From NCBI GenBank assembly GCA_963741385.1, contig CAVUHO010000014.1, forward strand, positions 372,001 through 436,000: a stretch of 64,000 bases of DNA, given 5' to 3'. Made by a program: the position numbers and the translations under genes. Under the pieces are notes generated by a model that saw nothing but the letters and a program-made list of their open reading frames with translations, made no database searches and had not been told where the DNA came from. The stretch is from Sulfomarinibacter sp963741385 (GTDB taxonomy: Bacteria > Acidobacteriota > Thermoanaerobaculia > Thermoanaerobaculales > Sulfomarinibacteraceae). This document shows, piece after piece, positions 59,430-64,000 of the stretch; within the stretch, counting starts at the first letter, position 1; each line of letters begins with the position of its first letter.

Positions 59430-61301
59430 CTACCCGTTGAGAAGACGCGCTGCGATTCCCCAGACGACAACCACCGCGACTGCGTGAAGCACCAGCGCCG
59501 CCCACACGCTCCGCCAGCGCTCCCGCACCGCGCCCAGAACCAGCCCCATCACCAACGCCGCAGCCAACCACGCGACCCAGGCACCGATGGCGCTCCCCAC
59601 CCACGACGCCCAGCCTGCCGGCTCGAAGCACAGGGCGACCGCCGCCGTGTACGCCCCCGCCGTCAGCGCGTTGGGTGCCGAGATACGCCAGCGGCTCTCG
59701 AGACTGACGGGATAGGCCGTCATCAGGATGCCGTACAATGCGCCGCGCAGCAGCAGCTCGATCCCCGCAACCCCGAACAGCAGGACGGCTCCGGTTCGCC
59801 AGGTGACGACGTCCACGACGCGCTGGCCGATCGTTCCGGTGAGCGGAATCCATCCGCCGCCGAACATCGCCAACCCCGCGGTCACGGGCACCAGGGCGAG
59901 AAAACCGAAACCTCGCGGAAGTCGCAGACCGAAGTAGCCGGGAAACCTGGAACCGCCGAACAGGGTCAGCGCGAGGCCGAGGCCGACCAGCGTCAGCGAC
60001 GCCGTGCGGTACCCCACGGGGTCGGCCCATACCAACAAGCCGGGTGGCACGCCCAGACCGACGCCGGCCGCCATTACTACCGCGGCGAGCGCGGCCAGAG
60101 TGATCGCCAGCCCTGCCGTTACCGTCGCCCACCGCCGCCCGAGAGTCGGCGGCTGGTACACCCAGCGGCAGATTTCGACGATCTCGTCCACGCTGAGATG
60201 TGTACCGGCTCCCCGCGGCGAACCGCCGATGTCGCTCGAGCCCCCCCAACGGCGGTCACCGTCGACCGCAGGGTCGAGCAGGTTGAGCCTTTCATAGACA
60301 TCGTCGAGGTTCGTGTGCAGAAACGGGTCGACCTGGCGGATGGTGTAGGTTCTGCCGTCTTTCTGCAGGATCAGCAGCCCCAGCCGGTCGCCGTGCAGCT
60401 CCTTCAGGTGCTCCTCGACCTCGTACACCCCGGCTTCCGAGCGGCACACCACCCCGAGCCGGTTCGCCGCGATCCGCACTCGCGCCAGTTCCTCCACCTC
60501 GCGCAGCCCCTCGAAGTCGCCCGGCGTGTAGGCCAGCTCGTCGAGCTGTCGCAGCGACGAGTGGACGAATTCGAGCAGATCGGTGGTCCCCCACTCCCCC
60601 TGTCCCTTGAGAGCGAGTTCTTCGCTTCTCAGGTCGTTGATGATTGCGAGGGTCGACTTCTGGAGCTGTTCCGGGAACGCGGTCAGCTCGTCGAGCTCGA
60701 AGCCGTGGGCATCGATCACGCCCTGCAGCCGCACGATGGGCATCATCCGCCTGCGAAGCGTGGGATCTTCGGCGTCCAACCGGCGGTGGTTGAGCAGGAG
60801 CCAGATGGCGAGCACCGTGTCGAAATCGGGCTCGTTGGCCCACACGTTCCACCGCTCGTCGTCCAGGTCGAGACCTTTGAGGATGACGATCATCGCCTGC
60901 TCGCAGGTGGCGAGGGTGAAGGCGCGCACGCAGGCTTCGTGGTGATCGAGGTTGTAGATCCCCTTCGCCGCGTCCATGAAGGGCTCGCCCTGAGCCGCGC
61001 CGTCGAGAAAGATCGTTCCCTTCGGGTACTTGTGGGCCGCCGAGGCCGATACGGTGAGGCCGCGCTCGATCCGCACCGCAATGTTGGAGGCCTCGACGCA
61101 GGTCAGGTACGGCCCCTTGTCGTCCTCCTTGAGCAGGTAGCGCAGCGGCAGATTCTTCTGGACCGGCGGCTGCTGCTCGAGGGCCCTGGTGACCGCGGTG
61201 CTCGATGACGTCGGTGCAAAGGCGCGCCGCGCACCGGTGCGGATGCGCTCGGTGAAGGCACCGATCGTCCCGTGTGGGTCGTCGTCCCGTGGTGCGTTCA
61301 T
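59430..61301 (-). CDS. Large fusion: cytoplasmic DHH-motif domain and degenerate CPBP-like membrane domain
   Basis: 623 residues. The N-terminal ~410 residues are soluble. They include YNLDHHEACVRAFTLATCEQ, with a DHH triplet at 119-121 and a preceding Asp (TIFLDGAAQ), which resembles motifs of DHH-family phosphoesterases; this match is tentative. The C-terminal ~200 residues have about eight membrane helices. GIELLLRGALYGILM recalls the CPBP (CAAX protease/bacteriocin-processing) motif E-E-x3-R but with the first Glu as Ile. The second motif His is not found, although ALVLHAVAVVVV has a late His. The protease function is therefore doubtful. ATG at 61301. Confidence 0.6.
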   Translation of the reverse strand: MNAPRDDDPHGTIGAFTERIRTGARRAFAPTSSSTAVTRALEQQPPVQKNLPLRYLLKEDDKGPYLTCVEASNIAVRIERGLTVSASAAHKYPKGTIFLDGAAQGEPFMDAAKGIYNLDHHEACVRAFTLATCEQAMIVILKGLDLDDERWNVWANEPDFDTVLAIWLLLNHRRLDAEDPTLRRRMMPIVRLQGVIDAHGFELDELTAFPEQLQKSTLAIINDLRSEELALKGQGEWGTTDLLEFVHSSLRQLDELAYTPGDFEGLREVEELARVRIAANRLGVVCRSEAGVYEVEEHLKELHGDRLGLLILQKDGRTYTIRQVDPFLHTNLDDVYERLNLLDPAVDGDRRWGGSSDIGGSPRGAGTHLSVDEIVEICRWVYQPPTLGRRWATVTAGLAITLAALAAVVMAAGVGLGVPPGLLVWADPVGYRTASLTLVGLGLALTLFGGSRFPGYFGLRLPRGFGFLALVPVTAGLAMFGGGWIPLTGTIGQRVVDVVTWRTGAVLLFGVAGIELLLRGALYGILMTAYPVSLESRWRISAPNALTAGAYTAAVALCFEPAGWASWVGSAIGAWVAWLAAALVMGLVLGAVRERWRSVWAALVLHAVAVVVVWGIAARLLNG

Positions 61302-61364
61302 GGCGGCGATTATACCGCTGATCGCCGGCAGCCGCGTTAGAATGTCGCCGTGAAGGAGGGCCCG

Positions 61365-62439
61365 ATGAAACGCATTCCCGCCGCTCTGTTCGTTCTCGCC
61401 GCGATCCTGCTTTCAGCTGCCGCGCCGGCCCAGGACACAACCGATCCCGCCGTCACCGCCATCGAAAAGGCCAAGGAGAGCACCGGCCACCAGCTCGACG
61501 TGCTCGCTAAGTTGATCGACGACGTCCTGTGGTATGAGCGGGTGGGCGACGTGGCGGTCGTCGAAAAGGCACGGATCTACGGCCCGCCGCGCTGGAAGGA
61601 AGAAAACCCCACCGGGGTCAACGCCGGCAACGCTCTCAAGTTCTACACCTACCTCTTCACACCCAAGGGCTTCCCGGACGCCGGCAAGCTGCCCGTGCTG
61701 GTCCTGCCGCACGGCGGCGTCCACGCCGACTTCACCACCTATTACGCCCACATCGTGCGCGAGCTCGTGGCCCAGGGCTACATCGTGGTCGCGCCGGAAT
61801 ACCGCGGCTCCACCGGCTACGGCAGCGACATGTACGAGGACATCGACTACGGCGGTCTCGAGGTCGATGACGCCCTCGCCGCCCGCGACTGGGTGGTGGC
61901 CAACCACCCGAGGGCGGACCCGAAAAGGGTCGGCATCCTGGGTTGGAGTCACGGCGGTCTGATCACCCTCTTCAGTCTCTTCCGCTTTCCCGACGCCTAC
62001 GCCTGCGGCTTCGCAGGCGTGCCGGTGTCGGACCTTGTCCAGCGCATGGGCTACCACGCCCAGGGATACCGCGATCTCTACGAGGCCGAGTACTTCATCG
62101 ACGCCTCGGCACAGGAAAACCTCGAGGAGTACAAGCGTCGCTCGCCGGTGTGGTCGGTCGACCAAGCTCACCAAGCCGCTGCTCATCCACACCAACATCC
62201 ACGACGAGGACGTCAACTACATCGAGGTCGAGCACCTCGTCCAGGCTCTCAAGGCCGCCGACAAGGACTTCGAAAGTGAAGTCTCCGACGTCCCCGGCGG
62301 CCACAGCTTCGACCGCCTCGACACCCCCGAGGCCTGGGGTTACCGCAAGAAGATCTACGCCTTCCTCGCCCGCCACCTGAAACCGCCAAAACCGCAGATC
62401 GAGCTCGGGATCACCGTGGAGGGTCGCCTGGCGCCGTAG
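61365..62439 (+). CDS. Secreted prolyl oligopeptidase-family (S9) hydrolase, one-base frameshift
   Basis: About 357 residues if corrected. A signal peptide (AALFVLAAILLSAAAPAQ) precedes an alpha/beta hydrolase. VLPHGGVHADF, GWSHGG (nucleophile Ser) and, after the shift, IHTNIHDEDVNYIEVEHL (Asp) and PGGHSFDR (His) complete the triad. The frame is lost after SPVWSVD; removing one base at about 62160-62162 restores KLTKPLLIHTN. The length is 3n+1. Uncorrected, the Asp and His would be missing. ATG at 61365 has GGAGGG upstream. It is divergent from the DHH/CPBP-like gene. Confidence 0.85.
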
Positions 62440-62730
62440 TCAGGGGAGCGATCACGACATCGTCGGACGCCCAGGAATTCAACGGCAATGCCATGGTTCA
62501 TCTCGAATTGAGGCAGATGGACGTGCCGGTGAAGCTGGCCGAACACGCCACAAATCCGGTGACTCGTCAGCAGTTGATCGACGAGGGGCGGGGACCGGTC
62601 TCGTCGGGCCTCCGCCCTCCGACGGGTGCGCCAGGTGGATGGCGAAAAATCCGCAGTAGGTTTATTTTGGGAGTGCGACGACTGGCTCTCTCGACGGTAA
62701 CCTTTGTCGTTTGTACGCGTACATCAGACG
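62440..62730. other. Intergenic region, no convincing gene
   Basis: The region holds a short open frame (from 62493) with ordinary-looking codons for about 30 residues, but it runs out of frame with the next gene and matches nothing recognised. It could be a remnant. A promoter for the transglutaminase-like gene probably lies in the AT-rich stretch at about 62655-62720. Confidence 0.35.
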
Positions 62731-63837
62731 ATGTCCAATCACCTGATTGTCCGGACCGGGTCACTTCTCGCCGCGATCGCGGTGGCGGGCAGTGCATGGT
62801 CCAGCGGCAATCCGACTTTCTTTGGTTACGAACAGTGGGAACACAGGGTGATCGAACGCCATCTCAACCCGAGCGTGGTCGTGTACCCCTTCGAAGCGAC
62901 GCCGGAAATGATGGATTGGGCCAAAGAAAAACTGCGACCCTATGCTCAGAAGGATGTGCTGATGCAGTTGGCGGTGCTTCAGAACGCCCTGCTCAACACG
63001 AGTTACTCATTTTCCTACGAGAAGGCCAAAACCCTGACCGCTGCTGAGGCCTTCGCGGCACGCGAAGGCAACTGTATTTCGTTCACATCGCTGTTTGTGG
63101 CAATCTCGCGTGGCCTGGGAATCCAGACCTTTCTCGTCGCTGTGCGGAGAGCACCGCACGTCGAGAGATCAGAAGACGTCACGATTATCAACCAGCATGT
63201 CGTGGCGGCCTATCAGAGCCCGCGGAAGATCTTCATCTACGATTTCAACGCCACCTCCACCGAGCCATATTTCTACAAGAGGGTCATCGACGACATCACG
63301 GCATCGGCCATTTTTCACACCAACCTTGGTGCCGACAGCATCAGGAACGGCGATCTCGAAGAAGCTCGGCGCCAATTGGAAATCGCGACCGCCCTGGTGC
63401 CCGACTGGGCCCCTGCGTGGACCAACCTCGGCGTCGCCCGGTTTCGCATGGGAGATGTCGATGGCGCTCTCGAAGCCTACCGAACGGCTCTCCTGACGGA
63501 TTCCGTCAATCCGTCGGCTCTCACCAACATGGCTATCGCCTACCGTTCCCTCGGCCGCGAAGAGGAGGCGCAGGTTGCATTGCGGGCGGCTGCGGAGGAC
63601 ACCAGCAGCCCTTTTACCCTGATCGCACTGGCGGACGCCGAAATGGTGCAGGGCGATCTCGAATCCGCTCAGCGCCACCTTCGCCGGGCCCGGCGGTGGG
63701 ACAGCCGGGAACCTGAAGTCTATGACGCACTCGAACGGCTGGCACTTCACGAAGGCGACGCGACCAAGGCGGCGAAGCACGCCCGCCGCGCAGCGGAGCT
63801 GCGTCTCGAACAGTCACGATCGACGACCGTTGAATAG
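62731..63837 (+). CDS. Transglutaminase-like protein with C-terminal TPR repeats
   Basis: 368 residues with a signal peptide (SLLAAIAVAGSAWS). The transglutaminase-like core has Cys115 (REGNCISFTSLFVAISRGLG), His156 (INQHVVAA) and Asp171 (YDFNA), giving the Cys-His-Asp triad. The C-terminal half is TPR-like: DLEEARRQLEIATALVPDW, DVDGALEAYRTALLTD, REEEAQVALRAAAEDTS. It is probably an envelope protein; the substrate is unknown. ATG at 62731 is preferred to a TTG at 62704. Confidence 0.82.
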   Translation: MSNHLIVRTGSLLAAIAVAGSAWSSGNPTFFGYEQWEHRVIERHLNPSVVVYPFEATPEMMDWAKEKLRPYAQKDVLMQLAVLQNALLNTSYSFSYEKAKTLTAAEAFAAREGNCISFTSLFVAISRGLGIQTFLVAVRRAPHVERSEDVTIINQHVVAAYQSPRKIFIYDFNATSTEPYFYKRVIDDITASAIFHTNLGADSIRNGDLEEARRQLEIATALVPDWAPAWTNLGVARFRMGDVDGALEAYRTALLTDSVNPSALTNMAIAYRSLGREEEAQVALRAAAEDTSSPFTLIALADAEMVQGDLESAQRHLRRARRWDSREPEVYDALERLALHEGDATKAAKHARRAAELRLEQSRSTTVE

Positions 63838-64000
63838 GGCTCGCGGCCATCATCCGTCCGTGCTCTCACAGAATTCTCGTTCGAACACATCCGCCAGGCA
63901 TTCGCGAGGCTGCGCAACCCAGAGCCTTGGCAAGGCTCACGGGGCGAAAGACAGCGCCTGCCACCATCGCAAACCTCACAAGCGTGGATGTTCGAAATCT
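63838..64000. other. End of window, no gene seen
   Basis: 163 bp downstream of the transglutaminase-like gene. No convincing frame, hairpin or repeat is visible before the window ends. Confidence 0.3.

Noticed and set aside
62493..63047. Gene starting at 62493 overlapping the transglutaminase-like gene
   Set aside because: It is in another frame than the convincing gene over most of its length and has no signal, motif or good ribosome site.

Overview
The window is a high-GC (roughly 65%) piece of a diderm bacterial chromosome. Outer-membrane and lipoprotein genes (an LptF/LptG-type permease, Lgt, LspA), a Ser/Thr kinase with PEGA-like output, many TPR proteins, carboxypeptidase-regulatory-like repeats and a cyclic-2,3-diphosphoglycerate-synthetase homologue together suggest Acidobacteriota (perhaps a Thermoanaerobaculia-like lineage). 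This is an inference from gene content only. No rRNA, tRNA, CRISPR array, phage or transposase gene was recognised.

Layout. 1-6.7 kb: the end of a ParB-like gene, an LptF-LptG double permease, and a minus-strand scpA-scpB-thioesterase-serine hydrolase operon opposite a DEDD exonuclease. 6.7-15.4 kb: a tightly packed minus-strand operon running cpgS-like, membrane protein, cheW, mcp, cheA-REC, cheB, cheR-TPR, resembling the Wsp/ACF class of chemosensory systems. 15.4-17.7 kb: guaA between two inverted copies of a structured repeat of about 310 bp, one of which is joined in frame to the gene upstream. 20-32.9 kb: an MpaA-like amidase, then a complex I operon nuoA-E-F-G-H-J-K-L-M-N followed by the NADH-sensing repressor rex; nuoB, C, D and I are not in it. 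33-38.7 kb: a Ser/Thr kinase, a TPR protein, a glycosyltransferase and a lone receiver protein. 38.8-43.8 kb: ileS-lspA-lgt-rluD. 44.5-47 kb: a TIGR04282/TIGR04283-like glycosyltransferase pair, a Rieske protein and phenylalanine hydroxylase. 47.2-54 kb: a translationally coupled ECF sigma / anti-sigma-FecR / two ABC-2 exporters operon. 54.4-64 kb: murB, a PilZ protein, a glutathione group (gshB, gloB, glutaredoxin), a class I amidotransferase, a DHH-motif/CPBP-like membrane fusion, an S9 peptidase and a transglutaminase-TPR protein.

The most unusual content is non-coding. At least four families of hairpin-forming or tandem repeats sit at gene ends, and two of them extend neighbouring reading frames (the carboxypeptidase-regulatory-like gene and rluD). 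Perfect palindromes sit in two convergent gaps, and in one of these the palindrome arms contain both stop codons.

Four genes (nuoG, the TIGR04282-like gene, the second ABC ATPase, the S9 peptidase) each carry one extra base relative to the expected frame, mostly in short G or C runs. This pattern looks more like sequence or assembly error than gene decay, so these genes are annotated as probably functional with a frameshift noted.
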